Of a stretch of DNA of 64,000 nt, positions 1-9,256 are shown piece after piece. The stretch is from Helicobacter pylori (GTDB taxonomy: Bacteria > Campylobacterota > Campylobacteria > Campylobacterales > Helicobacteraceae). The notes below the pieces were generated by a model. It was not told the DNA's origin. It worked only from the letters and a program-made list of their open reading frames with translations, and ran no database searches. The number at the start of each line of letters is the position of its first letter. Position 1 is the stretch's first letter. The stretch is from the NCBI RefSeq assembly GCF_016748675.1, contig NZ_CP051534.1:992001-1056000 (forward strand). Reading direction: 5' to 3'. The position numbers were made by a program, and so were the translations under genes.

Positions 1-973
1 GTTTCAAATCCATGTAAGCGTTTAAAAGCATGTATTCTTCAAAGGATAAAACCGCTAGATGCTCCTTAGCGAGATCGTTCATTTCTAATTCTAACAACAC
101 GAATAAAAAGGCTTTTTGCGCCTTATCGTCTTCTTGGCTTAAAATCTCAAAAAATTGGAACCATTGATCAGGGACGAGAAATTTTTGTGCTTTTTGCGCG
201 AGCTTTAAATAATCGTCTTTATCATAACCCACCTTTTTGCAAAGCTCTGAAATTTTTAAAGTGTCTGTGTTTAAGGATTTTTCAAAAAAGGCTTTTAAAA
301 AAGACTTCACGCACTCTTTATCCAAGTTCTCTTGCATCGCATTCAAAGCCTTTAAAACCTCTTTTTTGCTGCCTTTTTGGGCGATTTCTATAAAAGCGTA
401 GCGGCGTAATTCCAAAGGGATTTGTGCGTTTGTTAAAACTTCAAAGGCGTTTTTTAAATCGTTATGAATGAAAGCCTTCAAGCGTTTAGAAAAATAAGCA
501 TGCTCATAAGCCAACGAATGCTTAGCGTGATCTTTAGGCTCAAGGGTGTTGTTTTCTATATTGTGGTAATGTTTAAAAAGGTTATCCACTTTTTCGCACC
601 CGCTATTTGGCGTGTTTAAATCAGCTTTTAAATCATAGCGGGCTAAGATTTGAGAAAGGTTTTTAGCGAGATCGCTTTTAAATTTCGTTTTTAAAAAAGT
701 CTTTTGGGTGTCTTGGGACAGGATTTGTTTGAGCAATTTGTCAAAATCCTTTTTTTCATGGTATAAGCGGATTTTATGGCTGAGATTGTGCTTGAATAAA
801 AAAACCCATGAAAAAAAAGCGAACATGCCCAAAACGCCCATAAGCCATACGGCAATGGGAAGATTAAAGCTGTAACTCCCTAAATTGAAGGCGTAAGCTT
901 GTGGATCAATACTATAAACAAACACGCCAAAACCCACAATGAACAAAAATGTAAAGATAATGTAAAAACGCAT
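1..973 (-). CDS. Membrane-anchored hypothetical protein, C-terminus beyond window
   Basis: An open frame runs from an ATG at 973 to the window edge without a stop, giving at least 324 residues, so the 3' end is missing. An AGGAGG ribosome site lies 5 bases upstream (979-984 on the complement). The N-terminus has two hydrophobic segments (about residues 3-20 and 38-60) separated by a short loop; the rest is hydrophilic, Lys/Leu/Glu-rich and helical in character. I do not recognise a catalytic motif. Its place beside rlmH and accD matches a conserved H. pylori hypothetical membrane protein. It is probably an inner-membrane protein with a large cytoplasmic helical domain, but that topology is inferred. 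Confidence 0.75.
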   Translation of the reverse strand, partial: MRFYIIFTFLFIVGFGVFVYSIDPQAYAFNLGSYSFNLPIAVWLMGVLGMFAFFSWVFLFKHNLSHKIRLYHEKKDFDKLLKQILSQDTQKTFLKTKFKSDLAKNLSQILARYDLKADLNTPNSGCEKVDNLFKHYHNIENNTLEPKDHAKHSLAYEHAYFSKRLKAFIHNDLKNAFEVLTNAQIPLELRRYAFIEIAQKGSKKEVLKALNAMQENLDKECVKSFLKAFFEKSLNTDTLKISELCKKVGYDKDDYLKLAQKAQKFLVPDQWFQFFEILSQEDDKAQKAFLFVLLELEMNDLAKEHLAVLSFEEYMLLNAYMDLK

Positions 974-982
974 GCGCACCTC

Positions 983-1435
983 CTATTTATGGTATGGATG
1001 CTTAAAAATAATGCTTAAAGCCCTATAGATTTGCTCGCATAAGACAATTTTAGCCACTTCATGGCTGAAAGTCATCTCGCTCAAACTCCAAGCTTGACAA
1101 TCCCTTAAAAACTTTTCTTCAAACCCATACGCTCCAGCGATAAAAAAATTAATATTAAGATGATTTTCTAACATTTTACTAAACGCAAAGCTATCGCCCC
1201 TTTGAGCTTTAGGGTGTAAGGCGATATTTTTTGCCTTAGGGTTTAAATACGGCTCAAAGGCTAGAGAGTAGCTTTTTTGAGCGAGTTCTTTAGAAATTTT
1301 TTGAGCGTTGGCGGTATTTTTAGGGAATAAATCCACTAATTCCAACTCGCAATCAAATCGCTTGCATTGCTTTTGATAGATTTTCACTAACTCTAAAGGC
1401 GAACTTTTAGCGATAGAATACACCACGCAACGCAT
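983..1435 (-). CDS. rlmH: 23S rRNA pseudouridine-1915 N3-methyltransferase RlmH
   Basis: SPOUT-family methyltransferase that methylates pseudouridine 1915 in helix 69 of 23S rRNA on assembled ribosomes, using SAM. The 150-residue length is typical. The C-terminal block with SLSEMTFSHE, an EQIYRALSII segment and the terminal YHK is the family's trefoil-knot signature. I choose the ATG at 1435; a frame extension of one codon (TTG at 1438) is possible but unnecessary. The gene follows accD by about 13 bases on the same strand, so the two are probably cotranscribed with the membrane protein gene downstream. Confidence 0.93.
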   Translation of the reverse strand: MRCVVYSIAKSSPLELVKIYQKQCKRFDCELELVDLFPKNTANAQKISKELAQKSYSLAFEPYLNPKAKNIALHPKAQRGDSFAFSKMLENHLNINFFIAGAYGFEEKFLRDCQAWSLSEMTFSHEVAKIVLCEQIYRALSIIFKHPYHK

Positions 1436-1448
1436 CAATGTTAAAACT

Positions 1449-2318
1449 TTAAAAAATCTTTGAAGTCTTATGCATCATCATAGCGATGAGATCGCTCAAA
1501 GTTTTTTTCAAATCCTTCCTATGCACAATCATATCAATCAAGCCATGCTCTAATAAAAATTCCGCTGTTTGAAAGCCCTCAGGCAAATCCGCCCCTATAG
1601 TTTGCTTAATCACCCTAGGCCCTGCAAAACCTATCATCGCTCCAGGCTCTGCGATGATGAGATCCCCTAAAAAAGCAAAAGACGCGCTAACGCCCCCATA
1701 AGTGGGATCGCTTAAGAGCGAAATGAAAGGGAGTTTAGCCTCACTCAATCGGTTCAAGGCCGCGCTCGTTTTAGCCATTTGCATGAGCGAATAAGTGGAT
1801 TCTTGCATCCTAGCCCCCCCACTCGCTGAAACGATCAATAACGCTTCTTTTTTGGCGACCGCGCGATTGATCGCTCTTACGATCTTTTCGCCTTCCACAG
1901 AGCCTAAACTCCCCCCCATAAAGCTGAAATCAAACACCACGATCTGCAAAGGCATGCGGTTGATTTTAGCCTCACCGCTGATCACGGAGCTTGGGCGGTT
2001 AGTCCTTTTTTCGTATTTTTTAATGCGTTGTTTATAGCTCTCTTTATCCACGAAATTTAAAGGATCATTAGGCCGTAAGTGCTTGTCAAACTCTTCAAAA
2101 CTCCCCACATCGCATAAAAATTCAATCCTTTCAGTCGCGTTCATGCGGAAATGGTAATGGCATTTCAAACACACACTGTATTTACCAAACACTTCTTTAT
2201 GATACATTAACGCATAACATTTAGGGCATTTCACCCAATGGCTTGGCTGTTCTTCCTTACTTGGTGCTGTCCGCAATTTATTGATCTTAAAATTTTTAAA
2301 GAAATCTGCAAATCCCAT
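1449..2318 (-). CDS. accD: Acetyl-CoA carboxylase carboxyltransferase subunit beta
   Basis: Beta subunit of the carboxyltransferase half of acetyl-CoA carboxylase; with AccA it moves the carboxyl group from carboxybiotin to acetyl-CoA, making malonyl-CoA for fatty acid synthesis in the cytoplasm. Residues 31, 34, 50 and 53 are the four cysteines of the N-terminal zinc ribbon. The crotonase-like core follows, with a glycine-rich oxyanion segment (SASGGARMQES) and the FAGPRVI stretch. At 289 residues it has the usual length. AAGGA precedes the ATG at 2318. It is divergent from recO across a short gap. Confidence 0.97.
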   Translation of the reverse strand: MGFADFFKNFKINKLRTAPSKEEQPSHWVKCPKCYALMYHKEVFGKYSVCLKCHYHFRMNATERIEFLCDVGSFEEFDKHLRPNDPLNFVDKESYKQRIKKYEKRTNRPSSVISGEAKINRMPLQIVVFDFSFMGGSLGSVEGEKIVRAINRAVAKKEALLIVSASGGARMQESTYSLMQMAKTSAALNRLSEAKLPFISLLSDPTYGGVSASFAFLGDLIIAEPGAMIGFAGPRVIKQTIGADLPEGFQTAEFLLEHGLIDMIVHRKDLKKTLSDLIAMMMHKTSKIF

Positions 2319-2367
2319 GTTTTTCCTTAATTTTGCAGTTTTTCTAGGATTGTATCCAAGTTTTGCT

Positions 2368-2373
2368 TATAAT
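2368..2373 (+). promoter_or_regulatory. Pribnow box upstream of recO
   Basis: A perfect TATAAT lies 26 bases before the ATG at 2399. H. pylori sigma-80 promoters are recognised mainly by the -10 hexamer, so this is a good housekeeping promoter. It also argues against the longer recO frame that opens at 2363, because that start would lie upstream of the transcription start. Confidence 0.6.
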
Positions 2374-2398
2374 AAACCAAATTATCTTAAGAGTAGTG

Positions 2399-3013
2399 AT
2401 GCAAGGGTTTCTTTTACAAACACAAAGCATAAGAGATGAAGATTTGATCGTACGCGTTTTAACCAAAAACCAGCTCAAAACCCTCTATCGTTTCTATGGC
2501 AAACGCCATAGCGTGCTGAATGTGGGGCGTAAAATTGATTTTGAAGAAGAAAACGATGATAAATTTTTACCCAAGTTAAGGAATATTTTGCATTTAGGCT
2601 ATATTTGGGAAAGAGAAATGGAGCGCTTGTTTTTTTGGCAACGCTTTTGCACTCTTTTATTCAAACATTTAGAGGGCGTGCATTCTTTGGATAGTGTCTA
2701 TTTTGACACTTTAGATGATGGGGCTAACAAACTCTCCAAACAGCACCCCTTAAGAGTGGTTTTAGAAATGTATGCAACGCTTTTGAATTTTGAAGGGCGC
2801 TTGCAAAGTTACAATTCTTGTTTTTTATGCGATGCAAAATTAGAAAATTCTGTCGCTCTAGCGCAAGGGTTTATTCTAGCGCACCCCTCTTGTTTGAAAG
2901 CTAAAAGCCTGGATTTAGAAAAAATCCAAGCTTTTTTCCGCACTCAAAGCACGATTGATTTAGAAACAGAAGAAGTGGAAGAATTATGGCGCACGCTGAA
3001 TTTAGGGTTTTGA
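2399..3013 (+). CDS. recO: DNA recombination/repair mediator RecO
   Basis: RecO helps load RecA on SSB-coated single-stranded DNA in the RecFOR-type pathway; H. pylori has RecO and RecR. The protein starts at ATG 2399 (204 residues), beginning with an OB-fold type segment (MQGFLLQTQSIRDEDLIVRV) that resembles RecO N-termini. A cysteine-bearing region (SCFLCDAKL) around residue 140 matches the C-terminal RecO domain, although the zinc site looks incomplete. The longer frame from 2363 is rejected because it overlaps the promoter. Divergence of RecO proteins makes the name probable rather than certain; gene order supports it. Confidence 0.85.
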   Translation: MQGFLLQTQSIRDEDLIVRVLTKNQLKTLYRFYGKRHSVLNVGRKIDFEEENDDKFLPKLRNILHLGYIWEREMERLFFWQRFCTLLFKHLEGVHSLDSVYFDTLDDGANKLSKQHPLRVVLEMYATLLNFEGRLQSYNSCFLCDAKLENSVALAQGFILAHPSCLKAKSLDLEKIQAFFRTQSTIDLETEEVEELWRTLNLGF

Positions 3014-3023
3014 AAGGTTAAAA

Positions 3024-3680
3024 ATGAAATTTAAATTTTTGAATATGGATAATGAGAGCGGTTTTATTTTGATTGAAAAGGAATTGAAACGATTGAAAAT
3101 CACCGCTCAAGTCAAAGAAGATGGCATTGAATTAAAAGGCGAGAATATCAAACAAGCGAGAATTTATCTTCAAACGCTTTTTAACTCCAATATTGTGGAA
3201 TTAGACGACAACAAAAAAAGCGCAAACGCTTTAATAGAGCGCTTGAAATCTTTAGGTTTAAAAATTGCGGTGGCTGAAAGCTGCTCTGGGGGGTTATTAT
3301 CGCATGCATTCACTTCCATTAGCGGGGCTTCAGCGGTTTTTATGGGGGGTGTTGTGTGTTATAGTGAAGAGATCAAGCGCGAATTATTGAAAGTCAATGC
3401 CACGACTTTAAAAGTCTTTGGGGTTTATAGCGAAGAATGCGTGAAAGAAATGCTATTAGGCGTGTTTTTCAATTTTAAAGTGGATTTAGCGTTGGCGATC
3501 AGTGGGGTGGCTGGCCCTAATGGGGGGAGCAAGGCTAATCCTGTAGGCACGATTTATATTGGTGCACAAAGATTAGGATCTCAAGCTTTAATCGATCGCT
3601 GTTTTTTTGAAGGGAACAGAGAAAGCATTCAAAATAAAAGCGTAGAGCATGCCCTAAACATGCTCGCTAGAATGCTATAA
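3024..3680 (+). CDS. CinA C-terminal-family protein (NMN deamidase-like)
   Basis: The C-terminal part (about residues 70-218) carries the CinA family motifs: VAESCSGGLLSHAFTSISGAS, a CYSEEIKRELL stretch and SGVAGPNGGSKANPVGTIYIG. In other bacteria this domain deamidates nicotinamide mononucleotide, recycling pyridine nucleotides. The N-terminal 65 residues are short and do not form the molybdopterin-binding domain of full CinA, so this is a stand-alone deamidase-type protein. It begins 10 bases after recO and is probably cotranscribed. Enzyme activity is inferred from the family. Confidence 0.85.
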   Translation: MKFKFLNMDNESGFILIEKELKRLKITAQVKEDGIELKGENIKQARIYLQTLFNSNIVELDDNKKSANALIERLKSLGLKIAVAESCSGGLLSHAFTSISGASAVFMGGVVCYSEEIKRELLKVNATTLKVFGVYSEECVKEMLLGVFFNFKVDLALAISGVAGPNGGSKANPVGTIYIGAQRLGSQALIDRCFFEGNRESIQNKSVEHALNMLARML

Positions 3681-3682
3681 AA

Positions 3683-4249
3683 CTACCTTAACGCGCAAAC
3701 GCTACCGAATTCTTTTTGAGCGACCTTAGCGATGTAAGCGATTTCATTATCGTTAAGGTTTTCAACGCTCGCTTTTAAATACCTTTTGATTTGCTCAATC
3801 TGGCAACCCACTAGCTTGATTTTCACCACAGCCACCTCCGATTTTAAATTCGTGTAGGTGTAGGCTACTTGGATCTTAGTCGCTAGGTAATTATAGATAG
3901 CGTAGCTGATATTCGTAGCCGTTTGCTCGGACTCATGGAATTGCTCCATGAAGCGTTTTTTATACTTCAACATGATTTCATGAAAAACCACGATCAGGCT
4001 CAATTTAGCGTTTAAGGTCGCTTGCTCAATCCCTAAATATTTGTTATTAACAGGGATATACGCCACGCCCATTTCTTCGTAGGGGACTTTAGGGTCTTCA
4101 AAAACCCAAGCAGGAGCATCAGACAGTTCTGATTTCATGCCCTTTAAATCAGAGACTAAAATCCCATCATCTCTTAAAAGACTCTTAGCGCTTAATGAAA
4201 CGCTTGAAAACACCCCTAAAAGAGCGATTAAAACCATTCTTTTAAACAA
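3683..4249 (-). CDS. Secreted hypothetical protein, LPP20-like
   Basis: A 188-residue protein with a clear N-terminal signal peptide (basic start, then VLIALLGVFSSVSLSAKS), so it is exported. No lipobox cysteine follows the hydrophobic core, so it is probably soluble periplasmic. A DAPAWVFEDPK segment and an alternating helix/strand body with an FHE and SYAIYNYLATKIQVAY region vaguely resemble the LPP20-type family common in Helicobacter; this link is weak. The start is probably TTG at 4249, spaced 7 bases from AAGGAG; an ATG at 4237 is the alternative. It converges with the cinA-like gene, whose stop lies 2 bases away. Confidence 0.7.
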   Translation of the reverse strand: MFKRMVLIALLGVFSSVSLSAKSLLRDDGILVSDLKGMKSELSDAPAWVFEDPKVPYEEMGVAYIPVNNKYLGIEQATLNAKLSLIVVFHEIMLKYKKRFMEQFHESEQTATNISYAIYNYLATKIQVAYTYTNLKSEVAVVKIKLVGCQIEQIKRYLKASVENLNDNEIAYIAKVAQKEFGSVCALR

Positions 4250-4313
4250 AATACCACTCCTTAAACTTTAATTTAGGTTTGATTATAGTTAAAAAGTTTT
4301 TGATTTTGTTTAA

Positions 4314-4946
4314 TCACAACCAAGTAATCGCATCAACTTTTGATTTTCTTGATTTTTGGCTCGCTTCTGCCACCCTCTTACCCAAAGCGATCAAGCATGC
4401 GATTTTAGGCTTATTGATACGCTCTTCTAAAACTTCGCCCACTTTTAAAGGATCAAAGCCTCCAATAATGCAACTATCCAATCCCATTAAGCTCACGCCC
4501 ATGCAAATTTGCCCCACAGCGATATAGCATTGCTCTAAAATATAGCTTTCTAATTTTTGCATGCTGTGGTTGAATCTCACGCCAAGCATTTGAGAAAAAG
4601 ACGGGATCACTCTAACCTTATAAGACTCCGGATAGAGATTTTGCATGTAATGGCCGTGTGGTAACAACTCGCTAGGTCTTAAAGAGCATACCACCATTAA
4701 CGCTGAAGCGCTTTTAATCATTTCTTCATTAAAGTAGCTGTGTGCTGCAATTTGTTTTTTTAAATCCTTATTAGTAACTATCACAAAATGCCATGGCTGC
4801 GTGTTGTAAGAGCTTGGCGATAGCCTGGCGATTTCAGCGATTTCTTCTAACTCTGTGCTAGAAAACTCATAATGGCTATCAAACATCTTGCAAGAATGGC
4901 GTTCGTTTAATAATTGTCTTCTTTTTTCTTGATCCAAAAATTTCAT
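4314..4946 (-). CDS. rdxA: Oxygen-insensitive NAD(P)H nitroreductase RdxA
   Basis: FMN-dependent nitroreductase that reduces metronidazole to its toxic form in H. pylori. Loss-of-function mutations in rdxA are the main route to metronidazole resistance. The frame is intact at 210 residues, the normal full length, with the characteristic [16 protein letters not shown] start, the [13 protein letters not shown]-binding segment and the basic C-terminal tail. No premature stop or frameshift is present, so the genotype predicts susceptibility, although single missense changes could still matter. Its ATG overlaps the lgt stop by one base (TAATG), so it is translationally coupled to lgt. Confidence 0.97.
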   Translation of the reverse strand: MKFLDQEKRRQLLNERHSCKMFDSHYEFSSTELEEIAEIARLSPSSYNTQPWHFVIVTNKDLKKQIAAHSYFNEEMIKSASALMVVCSLRPSELLPHGHYMQNLYPESYKVRVIPSFSQMLGVRFNHSMQKLESYILEQCYIAVGQICMGVSLMGLDSCIIGGFDPLKVGEVLEERINKPKIACLIALGKRVAEASQKSRKSKVDAITWL

Positions 4947-5803
4947 TATTCTTCCTTTATTTTTTTAGAATTTTTCGTAGCATACAATAAAATCCCTAAT
5001 GAAACAATTACCATAAACAAGCTTAAAATCTGCCCCATGCTCAAATTCAAAAAATAAACCCCCATTTGGCTATCCGGCTCTCTGTAAAATTCCGCAATAA
5101 AGCGCATCAAGGAATACCCCAAGCCATAAACCACAATCAGCAACCCATGCGTTTTGGTGTGTTTTTTAGCCCACATTACCATTAAAAACACGACAACCCC
5201 CTCTAAAAACGCTTCAATCAACTGGCTGGGATAACGCAATTTATGATCCACCATAATGCCTATGATCTGCCCTAAATGGCTGTCTTTGGGGACGATTCTC
5301 CCAAAAAGCTCCTGGTTTAAAAAATTCCCAATCCTCCCAAAAACATACCCTAAAGGCAGGCTAATCGCAATCAAATCCAAATAAATCAAAAGCTTTTTCA
5401 AATCCTTACGGCTATAAAGATACGAAGCGATCAAAAACCCCACCAACCCCCCATGATAGCTCATCCCACGAATGCCTATAAAATTCCCATGGCTATCAAA
5501 TGGGTTAAAGATTTGCCAAAAATGCGTCAAATAATAGCTGGAATTAGGCTCATAAATAAGAACGTATCCTATCCTTGCCCCTAGCACAATGCCAAGCTCC
5601 GCCCATAGAAAATAACTCTCAAATTCCTTCCTTTCAATGGGGAATCGCTCGGGGTCTTTTTGGATCATTCTTAACGCCATATAAAAAGCGATAACAATCG
5701 CGCACGCATACGCCAAACCATACCAATGCACATCAATACTGCCAAGACTAAAAGCGATGGGGTTAAATCGTTCATAAATCGTATTCCAAGCGTTCATGCT
5801 CAT
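4946..5803 (-). CDS. lgt: Prolipoprotein diacylglyceryl transferase
   Basis: Inner-membrane enzyme that transfers diacylglycerol from phosphatidylglycerol to the lipobox cysteine of prolipoproteins, the first step of lipoprotein maturation. It is 285 residues with about seven hydrophobic spans. The hallmark YHGGLVG segment (catalytic His) and the [15 protein letters not shown] signature are both present. Two ATGs sit close together; AAGGA is better spaced for the second (5797), so the true start may be two codons later. It overlaps rdxA by one base downstream and lies 2 bases after the pseudouridine synthase gene, inside one long minus-strand operon. Confidence 0.96.
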   Translation of the reverse strand: MSMNAWNTIYERFNPIAFSLGSIDVHWYGLAYACAIVIAFYMALRMIQKDPERFPIERKEFESYFLWAELGIVLGARIGYVLIYEPNSSYYLTHFWQIFNPFDSHGNFIGIRGMSYHGGLVGFLIASYLYSRKDLKKLLIYLDLIAISLPLGYVFGRIGNFLNQELFGRIVPKDSHLGQIIGIMVDHKLRYPSQLIEAFLEGVVVFLMVMWAKKHTKTHGLLIVVYGLGYSLMRFIAEFYREPDSQMGVYFLNLSMGQILSLFMVIVSLGILLYATKNSKKIKEE

Positions 5804-5805
5804 CC

Positions 5806-6534
5806 TTAAATTTCAAATTCTTTAGGGGGGATCGCTTCAAATTCATACCCTAACAGCGCGATTTTATGCGCATGGAGCATCAAGCGTTTGGCGGAACCTG
5901 GCTCGTTATTATAAAGCGTATCGCCTATAATGGGGTGGTTGATATGCTTTAAATGGACTCTGATTTGGTGGGTTCTTCCGGTTTTGATTTCCACTTTTAA
6001 AAGGGTTTTTTTGTTGATGATTTTTAAGGGCGTGATGATCGTAACCGCTTCTTGCCCTTTTTTAGAGATTTTACTGAAAGCTTTAGTGGTTTTAATCGTA
6101 AGAATGGGAGCGTTGATTTCTCGCTCTTCTTCTACAATCCCTTGAACAAGAGCTAAATACTCTTTTTTAACCGCCCTGTCTTTAAAGGCCTTTTTAGCTT
6201 TTAAATGGAATTCTGAATTTTCTTTCACCAATAAAATCACCCCGCTTGTTTCTTTATCCAAGCGGTGCAACAGCGCCCAATCCTTGAAAAAAGAAACTAA
6301 ATCATAGCTCTCTATAAAAGGGGGTTTAAAAAGGGCTAAAATGTTTTCATCTTCAAAAATCACGCTGGGTTTTTCAATTTTTTGGACGCTAAAGCGCATG
6401 TTTTGGGGCAATTCTTTTCTAGCGACCATCAATTTCTTCCCCCCTATACTCACTAACCCCAAATCAATCAAAGCTTTGGCTTTTTTATGCGAAATGTTTT
6501 CTTGAACGCTCAATATTTTATAAGCTTTTTCCAT
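5806..6534 (-). CDS. RluA-family RNA pseudouridine synthase
   Basis: Pseudouridine synthase of the RluA family, acting on rRNA or tRNA. The catalytic motif HRLDKETSGVILL (Asp is the nucleophile) is near residue 95, followed by RTHQIRVHLKHINHPIIGDTLY. The N-terminal 45 residues form an S4-like RNA-binding segment (AYKILSVQENISHKKAKALIDL...). At 242 residues it is short but complete. The exact target base cannot be read from the sequence. AAAGGA precedes the ATG. It sits between waaA and lgt in the operon. Confidence 0.9.
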   Translation of the reverse strand: MEKAYKILSVQENISHKKAKALIDLGLVSIGGKKLMVARKELPQNMRFSVQKIEKPSVIFEDENILALFKPPFIESYDLVSFFKDWALLHRLDKETSGVILLVKENSEFHLKAKKAFKDRAVKKEYLALVQGIVEEEREINAPILTIKTTKAFSKISKKGQEAVTIITPLKIINKKTLLKVEIKTGRTHQIRVHLKHINHPIIGDTLYNNEPGSAKRLMLHAHKIALLGYEFEAIPPKEFEI

Positions 6535-6552
6535 GTTTATCCTTTATCCTTT

Positions 6553-7734
6553 TTAATGTTTAATGAAGGCGAGCAATTCGTTTAAATCATGCCCATTGTC
6601 TAAAAAACGCGCCACGCCTAAATTTTTGTAATCTAAAAGAGCGTCTAACAGATCCTCTTTTTGAACGATTTTATAAGGCTTGACTAATTCAAACAACGCT
6701 ACCTGGTTGAAAAGATATTCCCCTGTGATTAAGCACGTATTAAAAAACGCCGGCTCTAAAGGGTTATGCCCCCCCATTTTGACAAACGAACCCCCTAAAA
6801 TGACAATATCTGCGATCGCATAGAAGTTATTCAATTCCCCTAACCTATCCACTAACAAAATATCGCATTCCACAAAACCCTTTGAAGAAAAACACTCCAA
6901 ACTAAAAGGCGTCGTTTTTAAAATATCTTGCAACAAATTTTGCACGCTTTTAAAACGCTCCGGGTGGCGTGGCACAACAATCAGTCTTGCGTTCTTATGC
7001 GTCTTTTTGAACTCCAAAAACGCTTTTAACCCTAATTCCTCTTCGCCCTCATGCGTGCTGGCTAAAACAATGTTTAAAGCGTCCGGGTTTTTAGGGTAAA
7101 ACGAAGTGATCACAGGCCTTGAAAAACGCTTGATATTCAAAAAATCCACCACTTTTTTAGCCCCTAGATTCAACAAGCGCTTTTGATCGGCTTTGCTTTG
7201 CGCTAAAATCAAATCAATGCGTTTGAATAAAAGCGCATAAAAGAAAGAAAAACGCTGGTACTTGGGGTAAGAGCGAACGCTGATCCTAGCGTTAATGAGC
7301 ATGGTTTTTGCCCCTAATTTTTGAGCCGTATCAAACACATTAAACCACAATTCCGCTTCTGTAACCACCAAAGTTTTTAAGCGTTTTAAGTTTTTTCCCC
7401 ATGCGAATAATAGGGTTTCAAAAGGTAAGTAACGCACTTCTATATGCTTAGAATGCTGATAAGTTTGAGCGGCTAATTCAAAGCCGGTATTAGTGGTAAC
7501 GCTGATTAAAATCGGCTCTTTTAAAGCTTGAATGATCGGCTCTAAGGATTTGACCTCCCCATAAGAGCATGCATGAAACCAAAAAACCGGCTCGCTTTTT
7601 AAAAAATTGTCTTTGAGAAAAAAACGAGCCTTTAAAGAATGGCGGTATTTTTCTTTAAAACTCAAAAGCAAGATGAAAGGTGCACAAAAAAGATGCCCCA
7701 AAGTCAAACATAAAAGATAGAAAAACTTAAACAA
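6553..7734 (-). CDS. waaA: 3-deoxy-D-manno-octulosonic acid (Kdo) transferase
   Basis: Glycosyltransferase that adds Kdo to lipid A on the cytoplasmic face of the inner membrane, an essential step in LPS core synthesis; the H. pylori enzyme is known to be monofunctional. There is an N-terminal membrane anchor (residues 2-22), the VTEAELWFN segment, and the GGSFVKMGGHNPLEPA nucleotide-sugar motif near residue 315. The start is TTG at 7734, immediately after the TGA of flgZ with no gap, which suggests tight translational coupling and perhaps reduced translation. At 393 residues it is full length. Confidence 0.94.
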   Translation of the reverse strand: MFKFFYLLCLTLGHLFCAPFILLLSFKEKYRHSLKARFFLKDNFLKSEPVFWFHACSYGEVKSLEPIIQALKEPILISVTTNTGFELAAQTYQHSKHIEVRYLPFETLLFAWGKNLKRLKTLVVTEAELWFNVFDTAQKLGAKTMLINARISVRSYPKYQRFSFFYALLFKRIDLILAQSKADQKRLLNLGAKKVVDFLNIKRFSRPVITSFYPKNPDALNIVLASTHEGEEELGLKAFLEFKKTHKNARLIVVPRHPERFKSVQNLLQDILKTTPFSLECFSSKGFVECDILLVDRLGELNNFYAIADIVILGGSFVKMGGHNPLEPAFFNTCLITGEYLFNQVALFELVKPYKIVQKEDLLDALLDYKNLGVARFLDNGHDLNELLAFIKH

Positions 7735-8514
7735 TCAAACGGATTCTTGGCTTTCTTCTTGGCTTTCTTTTGGTTGGTTTTCTTTTGGAGGTTGAGCGTT
7801 ACTTTCATGCGCGCCCTCAGCGTATAAAATACGCCCGCAATACGGGCAAGTGATCATATCCCCACTCGTTAGCACTTCAGTATAAATCTTATCGTTCAAC
7901 CGAATAAAACAACCCCCACAAGCCTGTTTCTTGATCGTTACGATGCTCGTGTTTTTCGCCCATCTTCTAATCCTTTCATAAAAGCTATAGATTTTAGGCT
8001 CGGTTTTTTCCACGAGTTCTTCTTTCTTTTTGAAGATAACTTGTTGGGTTTCTTTGATGTTTTTAACTTCGTTTTCCACTAAGCTTTCTAATTCCAACGC
8101 TAATTTTTCAAGCTCTAGCATTTCTTTTTTCAAATCCTCTTGTTTTTCGCTTTTGTGCTTGATTTCATTTTGCAAATTTTCAATTTCTCTGTTGGCTTGG
8201 TTGGAGCGTTCTTTAGCAATATCTTCTTCAATGTTTAAAGAGCGCAATTCCCTTTCGGATTTGATCTCGCTCATTTTCTTTTGGATACTAGCGATTTTAG
8301 CGTTCGTGTCTTGTAAGGTTTGCTCGTTTTTAGAAACCTGTAATTTTAGGGCTAATTTTTCTTCTTCCAAATTCAAAATCGCTTTATTTTTAGCTTCTTT
8401 ATCATTCAAGGCCTTATCCAAATCTTTTCGTTTTTCTCTGATCAACGGCTCTAAGGAGTCAATTTCTTTATCCAAATGCGAAATTTCAATCAATTGTTTG
8501 AGGTGGGTGTTCAT
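7735..8514 (-). CDS. flgZ: Coiled-coil zinc-ribbon protein FlgZ (flagellar regulon)
   Basis: Homologue of HP0958, which in H. pylori stabilises RpoN and binds flaA mRNA and is needed for flagellum formation. Residues about 1-175 are a continuous Lys/Glu/Leu coiled coil. A zinc ribbon follows with a CGGC pair and a CPYCG pair. The C-terminal tail after the ribbon is a low-complexity Gln/Glu/Ser stretch with imperfect repeats of about 4 residues, likely variable between strains. The ATG at 8514 is preceded by AAAGGAA. Role is from published work on the family; the sequence shows the coiled coil and ribbon. Confidence 0.92.
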   Translation of the reverse strand: MNTHLKQLIEISHLDKEIDSLEPLIREKRKDLDKALNDKEAKNKAILNLEEEKLALKLQVSKNEQTLQDTNAKIASIQKKMSEIKSERELRSLNIEEDIAKERSNQANREIENLQNEIKHKSEKQEDLKKEMLELEKLALELESLVENEVKNIKETQQVIFKKKEELVEKTEPKIYSFYERIRRWAKNTSIVTIKKQACGGCFIRLNDKIYTEVLTSGDMITCPYCGRILYAEGAHESNAQPPKENQPKESQEESQESV

Positions 8515-8523
8515 CGCTTTCCT

Positions 8524-9255
8524 TTAAATGATTTGCAAGGGGTTTTTAAAATTCTCTATTGTAACCAAATAATCAAAAGAATGCAAAATTTCAGCCATAA
8601 TGAGTGCAAAACCCCTTTCGCTATAATAATGCGTGGCGTCAATCAAACTTATCCCTAAAGATTGAGCGATCATGGCGTCATGGTATTTCACATCGCCTGT
8701 AATCAAACAGCTTTGTGCTTTTAAAGAAGAAAACATGGACGCTCCCGATCCGCACACAAACGCTAAATCTTTAATCATTTGAGAACTTTTGACACACGCT
8801 AATTGTCCCACCCCTAAAGACGATTTGATTTTTTCTAGCAGCGCATCAAATTCTATATTAGCGTTTTCTTTCACTAACATAAGGCCTTTTTCCATCAAGC
8901 CATCAAACCCTAAAAGCGCATGCGCGAAATGCTTGTTTAAATGCGTTTTGTCAAAATTCGTGTGCATGCTGATGACTGAAATGTTTTTTTGGATTAAGAT
9001 TTTTAAAATATTCCCCGGATAAGCCTCATCATTTAGCGTTTTTAAGGGCTTGAAAATTAAAGGGTGGTGCGTGATGATTAGGGCGTTTTGTGGCACGTTT
9101 AGAGCGATGTTAGGCGTGATTTCTAAGCATGCGATAATCTCGCTAAACTCGCTATTTCCACTCCCCACATTCAACCCGCTATTATCCCATGATTCTTGGA
9201 GTTCAAAAGGCGAAAGGCGATTCAAAACTCCCAACACTTCCTTAACTAACGCCAT
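8524..9255 (-). CDS. NIF3/DUF34-family dinuclear metal protein
   Basis: Member of the widespread NIF3/YbgI family (DUF34), often annotated as GTP cyclohydrolase 1 type 2-like. Metal-ligand motifs are visible: ITHHPLIFKPLK (two His) near residue 60, HTNFDKT near residue 98, and a C-terminal THYYSERGF segment with His and Glu. The WDNSGLNVG signature is near the N-terminus. It is 243 residues, the usual bacterial short form. Real function is unsettled; a metal-dependent hydrolase is plausible. It lies between glyQ (1-base gap) and flgZ. Confidence 0.9.
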   Translation of the reverse strand: MALVKEVLGVLNRLSPFELQESWDNSGLNVGSGNSEFSEIIACLEITPNIALNVPQNALIITHHPLIFKPLKTLNDEAYPGNILKILIQKNISVISMHTNFDKTHLNKHFAHALLGFDGLMEKGLMLVKENANIEFDALLEKIKSSLGVGQLACVKSSQMIKDLAFVCGSGASMFSSLKAQSCLITGDVKYHDAMIAQSLGISLIDATHYYSERGFALIMAEILHSFDYLVTIENFKNPLQII

Positions 9256-9256
9256 T

